From assembly GCA_040388605.1 (NCBI GenBank), contig JAZKBN010000016.1, positions 62,001 to 126,000 on the forward strand: a DNA stretch of 64,000 nt, read 5' to 3'. Positions 8,624 through 18,028 of the stretch are shown piece by piece. The position numbers were made by a program, and so were the translations under genes. This stretch comes from JAZKBN01 sp040388605 (GTDB taxonomy: Bacteria > Bacteroidota > Bacteroidia > Cytophagales > Flexibacteraceae). The notes below the pieces were generated by a model, which had not been told where the DNA came from, ran no database searches, and saw only the letters and a list, made by a program, of their open reading frames with translations. Numbering within the stretch: the first letter of the stretch is position 1; every line of letters starts with the position of its first letter.

Positions 8624-10525
8624 ATGCCCCTTAGCCCAGCAAAGCAAACCCTGAAAAAATACTTTGGCTTCGACGAATTTCGACCTCTGCAGGAAGAAAT
8701 TGTAGAGAGCCTTGTTTCAGGTAAAGACTGCCTGGTGCTTATGCCCACAGGCGGCGGAAAATCGCTTTGCTACCAGTTGCCTGCTTTGCTGCTCGATGGC
8801 CTTACCATAGTGGTGTCGCCTTTGATTGCGCTTATGCGTAACCAGGTGCAGGCCCTGTTGGCTAACGGCATTGGGGCGGCCGTATTGAACAGCTCCCTGA
8901 GCGCTGATGAGCAACGCCGCACCGAGGAAGATGCCATGGCCGGTCGGCTTAAGCTTTTGTATGTAAGCCCTGAACGCCTTGTAACCGAAGGTTTCCTTGC
9001 CTTCCTGCCCCGCCTGAATGTAAAGCTTTTCGCTATAGACGAAGCACACTGCGTATCGCATTGGGGGCATGATTTCAGGCCTGAATACCGCAAGCTGGCT
9101 ATACTGAAAGAACGCTTTCCTAAGGTTCCCATGATTGCCCTAACCGCCACCGCCGACAGGCCCACGCGACGGGATATAGCCGCCAACCTGCACCTGCAGG
9201 AGCCGGCAGAGTTTGTAAGCAGCTTTGCCCGCCCCAACATCTATTTACAGGTATTGCAAGGCATAGACAGGCATAAGCAGATAGTTAAGTTCCTGGCCAA
9301 TATGATTGGGCAATCAGGCATAGTTTATTGCCTGAGCCGACGGGAATGTGAAAACATGGCTGTTAAGCTGCGCGCTGCCGGCCACAATGCCGAGCATTAC
9401 CACGCCGGCATGAGCACCGATGAACGCAGCCGCGTACAGGATGCCTTTATAAACGATTCGCTGAGCATAGTTTGCGCCACCATAGCCTTCGGCATGGGTA
9501 TAGATAAGCCGAATGTGCGCTTTGTAATACATTACAGCATGCCGCGCAACCCTGAGGGCTATTACCAGGAAATTGGTCGCGCCGGTCGGGATGGCCTGCC
9601 CTGCAAGGCCCTGCTTTTCTATAGCTACCAGGATGTGATTAAGCACCGGGAAATGATTGAGGAAGACGACCCGGCCGAGGATCGCCTGCGTGTGCTTATT
9701 TCAAAGCTCAGCCGCATGCAGCAGTTCGCCGAAACCCTGCATTGCCGCAGGCGTGTAATGCTCAACTATTTCAGCGAACCCAGCGATACCGATTGCGGAA
9801 ACTGCGATAACTGCGCCACCCATCGCACTACCCTCGACGGAACCATTATTGCTCAAAAAGCGCTCTCTGCCATCAGCCGTGTAAAAGAAAGCGAGGCAAT
9901 GGGCATGATTATAGATATTCTCAGGGGTTCGCGATCAAGTGCCTTATTGGCAAAAGGTTATTTAGCCCTGCCTACCCACGGCAAGGGTGCCGATCTTAGG
10001 TATGAGCAATGGCGCGATTATCTTGTGCAGTTCATCAATCTTGGTCTTATTGAGCAGGCTATTGATATGCACAACGTTCTGCGGCTTACGCCTTTGAGTG
10101 AGGATGTTTTAAAAGGCAGAACCAAGGTAGACCTCAGCGTGCCTGATCCTGTTGAAATTGCGGAGCCTGAAACAAAAGGTCGTAAGCCTGATTTCCGGGC
10201 CGGTGATGCACCCACACGCGCAAAGGCAAAAGCGGCATCTGAAAAAGTTACTTTTGAACGCAAAGGAGAAGGCCTGCACCATGTACTTTCTGCCCAATTA
10301 GCCGATGAGCTGAGGAAATTCAGGAAAGAGGTGGCATCAGAAAACGGCTGGCCGCCTTACGTTGTCTTCGGAGATAAAACACTGGCAGAGTTTACCGAGC
10401 TCCTGCCGCGCAACCGCGCCCAAATGATGCTGGTAAACGGAATAGGTGAAAAGAAATTCGACCTGATTGGAAAAGAGGTTATTCAGATTATTGACAGCTT
10501 TTGCAAGGAGCATGAGGTGGGCTAA
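8624..10525 (+). CDS. recQ: ATP-dependent DNA helicase RecQ
   Basis: 3'-5' superfamily 2 helicase acting in recombination and replication repair. Counting from the chosen Met: Walker A MPTGGGKS (about 40-47), DEAH (139-142), motif VI in IGRAGRDG, the four-cysteine zinc site (first Cys in LHCRRR, then DCGNCDNC), a winged-helix region, and a C-terminal HRDC domain near LRKFRKE to GEKKFDLIG. Length (633 aa) fits RecQ. I chose ATG 8624 (MPLSPAKQTLKKYFGF), just before the conserved KYFGF start of the helicase core. ATG 8522 lies inside an inverted repeat and would add an unconserved leader. Confidence 0.93.
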   Translation: MPLSPAKQTLKKYFGFDEFRPLQEEIVESLVSGKDCLVLMPTGGGKSLCYQLPALLLDGLTIVVSPLIALMRNQVQALLANGIGAAVLNSSLSADEQRRTEEDAMAGRLKLLYVSPERLVTEGFLAFLPRLNVKLFAIDEAHCVSHWGHDFRPEYRKLAILKERFPKVPMIALTATADRPTRRDIAANLHLQEPAEFVSSFARPNIYLQVLQGIDRHKQIVKFLANMIGQSGIVYCLSRRECENMAVKLRAAGHNAEHYHAGMSTDERSRVQDAFINDSLSIVCATIAFGMGIDKPNVRFVIHYSMPRNPEGYYQEIGRAGRDGLPCKALLFYSYQDVIKHREMIEEDDPAEDRLRVLISKLSRMQQFAETLHCRRRVMLNYFSEPSDTDCGNCDNCATHRTTLDGTIIAQKALSAISRVKESEAMGMIIDILRGSRSSALLAKGYLALPTHGKGADLRYEQWRDYLVQFINLGLIEQAIDMHNVLRLTPLSEDVLKGRTKVDLSVPDPVEIAEPETKGRKPDFRAGDAPTRAKAKAASEKVTFERKGEGLHHVLSAQLADELRKFRKEVASENGWPPYVVFGDKTLAEFTELLPRNRAQMMLVNGIGEKKFDLIGKEVIQIIDSFCKEHEVG

Positions 10526-10553
10526 ACCTCCAATTTTCCTACAATACTCATTA

Positions 10554-10592
10554 AACAACCCAGGCCGGGTAAAATCTCCGGCCTGTGTTGTT
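10554..10592 (+). terminator. Terminator after recQ
   Basis: A 15-bp stem with one mismatch (10554-10568 with 10578-10592), GC-rich at the top (CAGGCCGG/CCGGCCTG) with a 9-nt loop, followed by TTGGTTCTT. It lies 29 bp after the recQ stop, between convergent recQ and fur. Confidence 0.7.
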
Positions 10593-10668
10593 TTGGTTCT
10601 TACCTTTGGAGGGCTGCCACATCAGGCTATTTAAGCACTTGGTAATCTTAGTGTTAATACCAAATTAA

Positions 10669-11181
10669 TTACTCGGCATTAGTTGCCTCCGTGCCCGCCG
10701 TTCTGCGCTTAATGGTTTGAGAATTTCTGAATTCGCAGTTTACCTTGGTGCAGGTTCCGTAAAGTATAAGACTGTGATGCAGAATATCATGCTCAAGAAG
10801 TTCGCCCACCATTTTTTGAATGTTGTAAATACGCGGGTCGCAGAACTCGGTTACATGGTGGCATTCGGTGCATATAAGGTGATCATGCTGCCTGTAACCG
10901 TAAGATTTTTCATACTGGGCCAGGTTTTGACCGAACTGGTGCTTGCTTACAAGCCTGCATTCAACCAAAAGGTCGAGGGTATTATAAACAGTAGCCCTGC
11001 TAACCTGGTAGTTTTTGTTCTTCATGCTGATATACAGCGATTCCACATCAAAATGATCTTCCCGCGAGTAAATCTCTTCAAGTATGGCAAAACGTTCCTG
11101 GGTTTTGCGCAAAGCTTTCTGTTCCAGGTATGCAGTGAATATTTTTGTTACCTCCTGAAAGGTATCAGGGTTTAAGGCCAT
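10669..11181 (-). CDS. fur: Fur-family metal-dependent transcriptional regulator
   Basis: Cytoplasmic repressor of the Fur/PerR/Zur family (170 aa). The N-terminal winged helix-turn-helix spans about 20-85, with SRATVYNTLDLL as the recognition-helix region (61-72). The dimerisation domain carries the metal-binding HDHLICTEC cluster (His99, His101, Cys104, Cys107) and a second Cys pair (Cys144, Cys149), matching the structural zinc site. Which metal or peroxide signal it senses cannot be read from the sequence. It is divergent from parE, with a TAAATTTG box at 11267-11260 as its likely -7 element. Confidence 0.85.
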   Translation of the reverse strand: MALNPDTFQEVTKIFTAYLEQKALRKTQERFAILEEIYSREDHFDVESLYISMKNKNYQVSRATVYNTLDLLVECRLVSKHQFGQNLAQYEKSYGYRQHDHLICTECHHVTEFCDPRIYNIQKMVGELLEHDILHHSLILYGTCTKVNCEFRNSQTIKRRTAGTEATNAE

Positions 11182-11188
11182 TTCTGAG

Positions 11189-11196
11189 TATATTTG
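11189..11196 (+). promoter_or_regulatory. Probable -7 box for parE
   Basis: TATATTTG matches the Bacteroidota TAnnTTTG consensus and would start transcription near 11203, 44 bp before the chosen parE ATG. No good -33 element is seen. It argues against the far-upstream in-frame start at 11145. Confidence 0.35.
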
Positions 11197-11246
11197 GAAT
11201 TGCTTACCGACGGGAAACGCATCAGCGTAACATTCGGCAAGGCTAT

Positions 11247-13157
11247 ATGCAAGTTAGCTCAAATTTATTAATGGCGGCAGAAAACGCAGTAAAAACAGAG
11301 AATCAGGTAAAATATTCCGAAGACAGCATCCGCACCCTTGATTGGCGGGAGCATATTCGCCTGCGCCCGGGTATGTACATAGGCAAGCTCGGCGATGGCT
11401 CAGCTTACGACGACGGCATTTATGTGTTGGTAAAAGAAATTATAGACAACAGCATAGATGAATACGTAATGGGTAACGGCAAAACCATTGAAGTAAGCAT
11501 AAGCGATCACCGGGTTGAAGTGCGCGACTACGGCCGTGGCATTCCGCTTGGCAAGGTGGTTGACTGTGTGAGTAAAATAAATACAGGCGGTAAGTACGAC
11601 AGCGGGGCCTTTCAGAAATCGGTGGGCCTTAATGGTGTGGGTACCAAAGCTGTAAACGCCCTCAGCAATTACTTTAAAGTGCAAAGCTACCGCGATGGCA
11701 TGACCAAGGTGGCTGAGTTCAAACAAGGCGAGCTCGTATCAGATAAACCCGAGTTCAGCTCTTCCGGCCGCAACGGCACACTCATTGTTTTTGAACCCGA
11801 TAATACCGTATTCCGCAATTACCACTTCATTCCAGAGTACTTACAGGACCAGGTTTGGAACTACGTATTCCTGAATGCCGGGCTTACATTAAATTTCAAC
11901 GGGCAAAAGTTCTTCAGTCAATTCGGCCTGCTTGATCTTTTAAAGCGCAAAACCGATGAGGAAAGCATACGCTATCCCATTATCCACATGCGCAGCCAGG
12001 ATATTGAGATAGCACTAACACATGCCAATGCTTACGGCGAAGAATATTATTCATTTGTAAACGGGCAGCATACCACGCAGGGCGGCACCCACCTGGCGGC
12101 TTTCCGCGAGGCAATTGTTAAAACCGTACGCGAATTTTACAAAAAGGAGTTCGATGCGGCAGATATAAGAGCTTCTGTAATAGGGGCTATAAGTGTACGC
12201 ATTCAGGAGCCTGTATTTGAATCGCAGACTAAGACTAAGCTTGGCTCAATATCGGTAAGTCCCGATGGCATGAGCATACGTACCTGGATAAACGAGTACG
12301 TTAAAAAAGAGCTTGATAATTACCTGCACAAAAACCCGACTACGGCAGACTCACTACTGAAACGCATCCTTCAATCGGAACGGGAGCGTAAAGAAATAGC
12401 CGGTATTAAAAAGCTCGCCAACGACAGGGCTAAGAAAGCCAACCTGCACAACAAAAAGCTGCGCGATTGCCGCCTGCACTTCAACGATGAAAAAAGTGAG
12501 CTCAGGTACAAAACCACCCTCTTTATTACCGAAGGAGACAGCGCCAGCGGTTCAATAACAAAGAGCCGCGATGTGCAGAACCAGGCAGTTTTCAGCCTGC
12601 GCGGTAAGCCCAAAAACTGTTACGATTTAACCCGTAAAGTGGTTTACGAGAACGAAGAATTTAACCTGCTGCAACATGCTTTAAACATTGAAGACGGCCT
12701 CGACGGACTGCGCTATAACCGCATAGTAATTGCCACCGATGCCGATGTTGACGGCATGCACATACGCCTGCTTATTCTTACATTCTTCCTGCAATTCTTC
12801 CCTGATCTGGTCAGGAACGGGCATATTTATATTTTGCAGACCCCGCTTTTCAGGGTGCGAAATAAAAAGCAGACCATTTATTGCTACTCCGACCCTGAGC
12901 GCCAAAAGGCCATTTTCGCCCTTAAGCCGAACCCGGAAATTACCCGCTTTAAGGGTTTGGGAGAAATCTCGCCTGACGAATTCGGGGCATTTATTGGCGA
13001 AGACATACGCCTTGAGCCGGTAATTCTTCAAAAGGAAACCGGTATTGAAAAGCTGCTTGCCTATTATATGGGCAACAACACGCCTGAGCGCCAAAACTTC
13101 ATTATCGAGAACCTGAAGGTTGAGAAAGATCTGGTTGAGGAAGAAATGCAGGCTTGA
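11247..13157 (+). CDS. parE: DNA topoisomerase IV subunit B (ParE), GyrB-like
   Basis: ATPase subunit of topoisomerase IV, which decatenates chromosomes with ParC. GHKL ATPase motifs are visible: EIIDNSIDE (Mg/ATP Asn), DYGRGIP and GLNGVGTKAVNALS. The Toprim domain shows TEGDSASG and DADVDGMH, and RFKGLGE lies near the C-terminus. The length (636 aa) and the absence of the long GyrB insert favour ParE. I chose ATG 11247 (MQVSSN); ATG 11271 is equally possible. An in-frame ATG at 11145 would overlap fur. parC is not next to it in this window. Confidence 0.85.
   Translation: MQVSSNLLMAAENAVKTENQVKYSEDSIRTLDWREHIRLRPGMYIGKLGDGSAYDDGIYVLVKEIIDNSIDEYVMGNGKTIEVSISDHRVEVRDYGRGIPLGKVVDCVSKINTGGKYDSGAFQKSVGLNGVGTKAVNALSNYFKVQSYRDGMTKVAEFKQGELVSDKPEFSSSGRNGTLIVFEPDNTVFRNYHFIPEYLQDQVWNYVFLNAGLTLNFNGQKFFSQFGLLDLLKRKTDEESIRYPIIHMRSQDIEIALTHANAYGEEYYSFVNGQHTTQGGTHLAAFREAIVKTVREFYKKEFDAADIRASVIGAISVRIQEPVFESQTKTKLGSISVSPDGMSIRTWINEYVKKELDNYLHKNPTTADSLLKRILQSERERKEIAGIKKLANDRAKKANLHNKKLRDCRLHFNDEKSELRYKTTLFITEGDSASGSITKSRDVQNQAVFSLRGKPKNCYDLTRKVVYENEEFNLLQHALNIEDGLDGLRYNRIVIATDADVDGMHIRLLILTFFLQFFPDLVRNGHIYILQTPLFRVRNKKQTIYCYSDPERQKAIFALKPNPEITRFKGLGEISPDEFGAFIGEDIRLEPVILQKETGIEKLLAYYMGNNTPERQNFIIENLKVEKDLVEEEMQA
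11260..11267 (-). promoter_or_regulatory. Probable -7 box for fur
   Basis: TAAATTTG on the minus strand matches TAnnTTTG and would give a leader of about 70 nt before the fur ATG. It overlaps the first codons of parE, so the two divergent promoters overlap. Confidence 0.35.
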
Positions 13158-13207
13158 GTTTATAGCATGATTTTGCTTTGCTTAATCTTTTCAAAATCGC
13201 ATCCTGG

Positions 13208-13240
13208 AAGGAGCCAAACTATATATCGGTTTGGCTCCTT
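13208..13240 (+). terminator. Terminator after parE
   Basis: A perfect 12-bp stem AAGGAGCCAAAC/GTTTGGCTCCTT (13208-13219 with 13229-13240) with a 9-nt loop, followed by TTGGTTTT. It lies 50 bp past the parE stop. Confidence 0.8.
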
Positions 13241-13384
13241 TTGGTTTTATGTCAAACCTGTTCAGTCGAAAACAAAAATGCGGGCAGCCCCACTTTAGGA
13301 TACACCCGCAATTTCTTTAAATCCGTAATAAGTCCGTTTAACTCCAAAAGCCTCTGCCTTCAGGAAGGCGCGTAAGGGGCAAAA

Positions 13385-14740
13385 TTAATCAAGAACTTTT
13401 GGCAGCCTGCGCAGAACTTTAAAGCCGTTAAAATTGAAGACAGCCATATATATACCGGCTGATGCTGCATTTAAAGTATATTGAACAGTTGTACCGCCTG
13501 CATTGGAAAACAATTTTTCATCTACTCGGCGACCGGCAATATCAAATAATGTTAAACGTACAGGGTAATTGGTATCACCGGGGAAAGTCAGCAGGAAATT
13601 GCCATCAAGGCCGTCTATCGGCTGAACTTTAATATTTGAAGCCTCTATGTTCGGGTTAACACCGGTCGGGTCAACGTAACCGCCTGAATTATATAAGGTT
13701 TTGCGGCATCGGCTGTTTGCTAAAACTACTTTCATACGGCTCCATTGGTCGAATGTGAAAATACTCATGCAATGGTCGTCGGTATAATTCATGTAGTTTT
13801 CAATCATATCAGGCACTCCGGGATGGTTGCAGGTGCTTTGTCCGATAGGGCAATGGTAACTTTCGTTGGCTTGCGGTGGAGTATCTTCACAGTAGTCGTT
13901 ACCGCATGGTGCGTCTCCAAAGGCATGCACCAAGCCAAAAAAGTGCCCGATTTCGTGGGTTGCAGAACGACCAAGGTTATACTTTCCTCCCAAAGCGCCG
14001 CTTGCCCCAAAGAATTTATAACCAATTACAACGCCGTCTGTTGAGTCTAGTTGCGGCCCGATATTGGTGAGGCCGGGTAAGGTTGTTACAGGGTATTGGG
14101 CAAAGCCCAGCGTATTATCGGTCATGTTGCAGACCCATATATTCATGTATCGTTCACAAGGCCAATAGCCAAAGCGTTTGATGGCTCTGCCGTCGTTAAA
14201 ATTCCAGGTGCTGGTTGTATCACGGGCGTTTAATGCTGTAACACGATGAATACCGGTTGTCGGTTGATTATATGGATCACGGTTTGCCAGTACAAACCTG
14301 ATACGGGTATCCACACCTGCCGCATTGGTGTTATAGCCATTGGTTCCTGCAAGCCTGCCATAATCCTCATTCAGAATCCTGATTTGTGATGCAATTACAG
14401 CATCTGAAATATTTGGTCCTACACCAATGGCTTCACCGCCGTGCAATACATGAACAATAACAGGTATCAGCTTAATTGCAGTATCGGCAGAATCTGCAAC
14501 AGAACTTATTTGGTTACGCATCCAATCTTCATAAGAAGGTGTACCGGGTACGGGCATGCTTTGACCAATAGCTTTAAAACCCATTTCAAGGTTAAAACGT
14601 TTTGTATATTCTACTGTTGAACAACGCTTTACGCTATCAGTTTGAGCAAATGCAGATGAAAAAACAAATATACCTGATATTAACAGGCAAGCCTTGCGAA
14701 AAAGATTTAGCCGGCTAAAACCGGGAAGAAATTGGATCAT
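13385..14740 (-). CDS. Secreted M43 (pappalysin-like) metalloprotease with T9SS sorting domain
   Basis: A 451-residue secreted zinc protease. Residues 1-32 form a signal peptide ending SSAFAQ. The zinc site HEIGHFFGLVH (262-272) is the metzincin form HExxHxxGxxH, followed by the Met-turn region NYMNY (315-319) and cysteine pairs typical of M43B enzymes. The last 80 residues (about 370-451) are a beta-rich domain with DIAGRRV and GIYMAVF, like the Por/T9SS C-terminal sorting domain, so it is probably exported through the outer membrane and surface-attached or released. It stands alone; substrate unknown. Confidence 0.88.
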   Translation of the reverse strand: MIQFLPGFSRLNLFRKACLLISGIFVFSSAFAQTDSVKRCSTVEYTKRFNLEMGFKAIGQSMPVPGTPSYEDWMRNQISSVADSADTAIKLIPVIVHVLHGGEAIGVGPNISDAVIASQIRILNEDYGRLAGTNGYNTNAAGVDTRIRFVLANRDPYNQPTTGIHRVTALNARDTTSTWNFNDGRAIKRFGYWPCERYMNIWVCNMTDNTLGFAQYPVTTLPGLTNIGPQLDSTDGVVIGYKFFGASGALGGKYNLGRSATHEIGHFFGLVHAFGDAPCGNDYCEDTPPQANESYHCPIGQSTCNHPGVPDMIENYMNYTDDHCMSIFTFDQWSRMKVVLANSRCRKTLYNSGGYVDPTGVNPNIEASNIKVQPIDGLDGNFLLTFPGDTNYPVRLTLFDIAGRRVDEKLFSNAGGTTVQYTLNAASAGIYMAVFNFNGFKVLRRLPKVLD

Positions 14741-15023
14741 TTAGCTAAAAAGGATGATTCTAATGGCTTTGTATGGGATATATGTATGCCGGATTTTAAC
14801 AGCAGGAATACAATCAAAGATAGCTAAAATACCTTTGGAATTAAAAAGTCGAAAACAGAAGGTGCGGAAATTGCATCAGCCAGGTACGTTCAGTCTGTTT
14901 CGCAGCAAAACAGATAGTAAAAACACAGCTTCAGATACAGTATATTTCCGGCTTGTCGGCAATATGCGCAAGCTAAACATATTGGCTAAAATGCTTTGGC
15001 GGAATATTTCCGGCAAGCGCCTG

Positions 15024-15806
15024 TTATGCTTCTCCGCCTGCCCTTAATCCTTCCAATGCAATGCCGGCAGCAGCTTGCTCCGCTTTTTTCTTGCTCATGC
15101 CCTTGCCGCTGAAAGTTAACTCCCCTTCTATTACAACAGTTGCTGTAAACTCCCGTGCATGATCGGCCCCGCCAGATTCAATGGTGTCGAACCGAAGGTT
15201 TTTATTTCGCCTTTGAGCCCATTCAATAAGCCTGCTTTTGTGGTTATTATCAGATTCAACCAATTCATCCAAATCAAAATGATTGGCTATAAGTTGGTTA
15301 AGAATAAATTTTTTACTGAAATCGAAGCCCTTATCAAGGTAGACAGCACCAATAAATGCCTCCATGGCATCGCCATGCATTGATCTGTTTGCATGCGGGC
15401 CTTTATTCCTGTGGTTGTATTCTATCAGCTTTCCCAAGCCAATTTTCATAGCCAACTGGGCCATTGCCTCGCGGTTTACCAGTCTTGAACGAATTTCAGT
15501 GAGGAAGCCTTCAGCTTTATATGGGAATTTACGGAATAAAAAATCGGCCACAACTGCGCCCAGAATGGCATCGCCTAAAAATTCAAGCCGCTCATTGTGG
15601 CTCCTTCCGGCAGCATTTTCATTACCTGCTGCCGAAGAATGCCTGAGAGCTAATTTATATAAGCCAAGATTTTTTGGCCGTGAACCTGTAATGCGCAGCA
15701 CAGCAAGCGACAGTTTTTTATCGCTCGCGCTCCTGAGGCTCAGGAGGCCATAAAGCAATCTGATTACAGGTTTCAATATAGGAACATGGGCCCCTATTCC
15801 TGCCAA
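15024..15806 (-). CDS. rnc: Ribonuclease III
   Basis: Double-strand-specific endoribonuclease that processes rRNA precursors and structured mRNA. The signature NERLEFLGDAIL (71-82) and catalytic acids E75, D79, D146 and E149 are present; the dsRNA-binding domain occupies about 187-258 and ends in MSKKKAEQAAAG. The N-terminus is about 35 residues longer than in E. coli, as in many Bacteroidota. It is the last gene of acpP-fabF-rnc, and its ATG overlaps the fabF stop region by 13 bases, suggesting coupled translation. Confidence 0.93.
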   Translation of the reverse strand: MAGIGAHVPILKPVIRLLYGLLSLRSASDKKLSLAVLRITGSRPKNLGLYKLALRHSSAAGNENAAGRSHNERLEFLGDAILGAVVADFLFRKFPYKAEGFLTEIRSRLVNREAMAQLAMKIGLGKLIEYNHRNKGPHANRSMHGDAMEAFIGAVYLDKGFDFSKKFILNQLIANHFDLDELVESDNNHKSRLIEWAQRRNKNLRFDTIESGGADHAREFTATVVIEGELTFSGKGMSKKKAEQAAAGIALEGLRAGGEA

Positions 15807-17043
15807 CGCTTAAACACAACCGAAGCATTATGACCGCCAAACCCAAAGGTATTGCTCAGTGCATAGTTAATTTCCCTCTTCTGAGCTTTGTTGAATGTAA
15901 AGTTCAGCTTAGGATCAAAAACTTCGTCGTCGTTAAAGTGGTTGATAGTGGGGGGAACTGTTTGGTTAACCAACGACAATACAGATGCAATGCTTTCCAC
16001 TGCACCTGCAGCGCCTAAAAGGTGGCCTGTCATTGATTTGGTAGAGCTTATGTTAAGCTTGTATGCGTGTTCACCGAATACATGCTGTATGGCACGTACT
16101 TCGCTAACATCGCCCAGCGGCGTACTGGTGCCGTGTACATTTATATAATCAATGGCATCGGGCTGTAAGCCGGCATCGCGTAAAACATTTTTCATAACGT
16201 TAAGCGCGCCAAGGCCTTCGGGATGCGGTGCTGTAATATGGTGCGCATCAGCCGACATGCCTCCGCCAACTATTTCAGCATAAATTTTTGCTCCGCGTGC
16301 TTTAGCGTGCTCAAGCTCTTCAAGTATGAGCGCACCGCCGCCTTCGCCGAGCACAAAACCATCGCGGTCCTTGTCGAAGGGCCTGCTGGCAGTTTCATGG
16401 CCTTCGTTCCGCTCCGACAATGCTTTCATGGCATTGAAGCCGCCAATACCGGGAACGGTAACGGCAGCCTCGCTTCCCCCGGTTACCATTGCATCGGCAA
16501 AGCCGAGACGAAGGTAATTAAAGGAATCAATAATAGCATTGGTTGCTGATGCACAGGCCGATACGGTTGCAAAATTGGGTCCGCGGAAGCCGTATTTCAT
16601 AGATATATGCCCTGCGGCAATATCCACAATCATTTTAGGAATAAAGAAGGGATTAAACCTTGGCGTTCCGTCTCCGGATGCAAAGTTCATTACTTCATCA
16701 TGAAATGTTTGCAGTCCGCCTATGCCAGAACCCCAAATAACGCCAATCNNNNNNNNNNATTTAGCGAAGGGTTATTTAGCCCGGCATCCTGAACTGCTTC
16801 ATCTGCTGAAACTATGGCATAAATGGAAAAGGGATCGAGCTTGCGCGCTTCCTTTTTATCTAAAAAATCTGTCGGGTCAAAGTTTTTGACCTCGCATGCA
16901 AACCTGGTTTTAAACTTTGAAGCGTCAAACCTGGTTATCGGAGCGGCCCCGCTTACGCCGTTAATAAGGCCGCTCCAATAATCTGCAATATTATTACCAA
17001 GAGGAGTTAAGGCTCCTAATCCGGTTACAACTACGCGTTTCAC
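15794..17043 (-). CDS. fabF: 3-oxoacyl-ACP synthase II (interrupted by an assembly gap)
   Basis: Beta-ketoacyl-ACP synthase II, which elongates acyl-ACP with malonyl-ACP. The catalytic triad is visible: Cys in VSACASA, His in VHGTSTPLG and His in MTGHLLGAAG. Ten N at 16749-16758 split the reading frame, so the two parts are out of frame as written. The codons on either side (ending AGLNNPSLN, resuming IGVIWGSGIGG) fit FabF exactly, so the break is an assembly artefact and not a pseudogene. ATG 17043 (MKRVVVTGLG) is the typical FabF start. It lies between acpP and rnc. Confidence 0.92.
16749..16758. other. Assembly gap (10 N) inside fabF
   Basis: Ten undetermined bases. The reading frame on both sides requires the true length to be 2 modulo 3, so ten is a placeholder. 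Spacing against E. coli FabF suggests three missing codons, corresponding to about 8 bases. Confidence 0.95.
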
Positions 17044-17102
17044 GGAAGTATGGTGAGGTGAGAAGAAAAGAAATACCGGAAAGCTGTATCAGCTCCCGAT
17101 AC

Positions 17103-17342
17103 TTATTTTGCGTGGGCAGCTTCCAGATAGCTGACAGCCTGGCCTACGGTGGTTATTTTTTCTGCTTGGTCATCGGGAATGCTGATATTGAATTCTTTTT
17201 CGAATTCCATAATCAATTCAACGGTATCAAGGCTGTCAGCTCCCAGGTCATTGGTGAAGCTGGCCTCCGGGGTTACCTCAGACTCTTCCACACCGAGCTT
17301 ATCAATGATTATTCCCTTAACTTTTTGAGCTATTTCTGACAT
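17103..17342 (-). CDS. acpP: Acyl carrier protein
   Basis: 79-residue acidic four-helix protein that carries acyl chains in fatty acid synthesis. GADSLDTVELI holds the Ser37 that receives 4'-phosphopantetheine. I chose ATG 17342 (MSEIAQKV), the usual ACP start; an upstream ATG at 17375 would add 11 unconserved residues and would lie inside the -7 box. It is the first gene of acpP-fabF-rnc, 59 bp before fabF. Confidence 0.95.
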   Translation of the reverse strand: MSEIAQKVKGIIIDKLGVEESEVTPEASFTNDLGADSLDTVELIMEFEKEFNISIPDDQAEKITTVGQAVSYLEAAHAK

Positions 17343-17372
17343 TATGTTTGTGATTAGATGGGTTAAACGCTG

Positions 17373-17404
17373 CAAATAAACAGAGACAATCCGGATTTGT
17401 CAAA
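17373..17404 (-). promoter_or_regulatory. acpP operon promoter with a palindrome in the spacer
   Basis: On the minus strand TTTG (17404-17401), a 20-bp spacer and TTTATTTG (17380-17373) form a near-consensus Bacteroidota promoter (one mismatch in the -7 box). The spacer is almost filled by the near-palindrome GACAAATCCGGATTGTC (17401-17385), a candidate repressor site. Confidence 0.5.
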
Positions 17405-17479
17405 CCTTTTTTCTCGGAACAGCCATTTTAAATAATACAACACCACCTCTGCATATAAGTTTTTCAAAGCGCCGGTAAT

Positions 17480-17848
17480 TTAAAATGCGTCTTCAAAATG
17501 AGTAAAAACAGGGGAAAGTCCTTCGCCTTCAATTGCCACAATATCAAAGCGTATCATGCCGTTCCAGTTGTTTTCGTACATCCAAGCCTCGGCGCCGCGT
17601 CTTACCATTTCTTCCTTCTTTGCTGTAACTGATTGTTCAGGGTAACCAAAAGCAGAAGATTTACGCATTTTAACCTCCACAAAAACAATAGTGCCCATAT
17701 AATCTGCAATAATATCTATTTCAGATCTTGAGGCCCTGTAATTGCGTGCCAGTATATTATAGCCCTGTTTGCTTAGCCTGAGAGCTGCCAATTGCTCGGC
17801 ATTTTGGCCTGTAAGGGTTGTATTATAATTTGTATATCCCTTCTGCAT
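17480..17848 (-). CDS. yraN: YraN/UPF0102 family endonuclease-like protein
   Basis: A 122-residue protein of the YraN family, which has a restriction-endonuclease-like fold of uncertain role. Family features seen: GQNAEQLAALRLSKQGY near the N-terminus, the acidic EIDIIA, FVEVKMR with the E-x-K pair, and a C-terminal FDIVAIEG. Length is normal. It lies upstream of acpP on the same strand, separated by 104 bases that contain the acpP promoter, so it is probably a separate unit. Confidence 0.88.
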   Translation of the reverse strand: MQKGYTNYNTTLTGQNAEQLAALRLSKQGYNILARNYRASRSEIDIIADYMGTIVFVEVKMRKSSAFGYPEQSVTAKKEEMVRRGAEAWMYENNWNGMIRFDIVAIEGEGLSPVFTHFEDAF

Positions 17849-18028
17849 TTTTATATTTTTACAATTCTTGGTTTCTTTGCGGTCGCTTAGGTTTTTTGCG
17901 GCTTATGCCGGCAAATAATTAAGTGTGCGGAATTTCGTGTACCACTTCCCCTGATTAATTTCATGGCAAGCTGATTTCGCCAAATTAAACAGCCAGACAG
18001 AAGAATCAAAATAAATCTTAAATATTCA

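Noticed and set aside
15794..17043. fabF as a split gene or pseudogene
   Set aside because: The break coincides with ten N and both sides match FabF without loss of catalytic residues.
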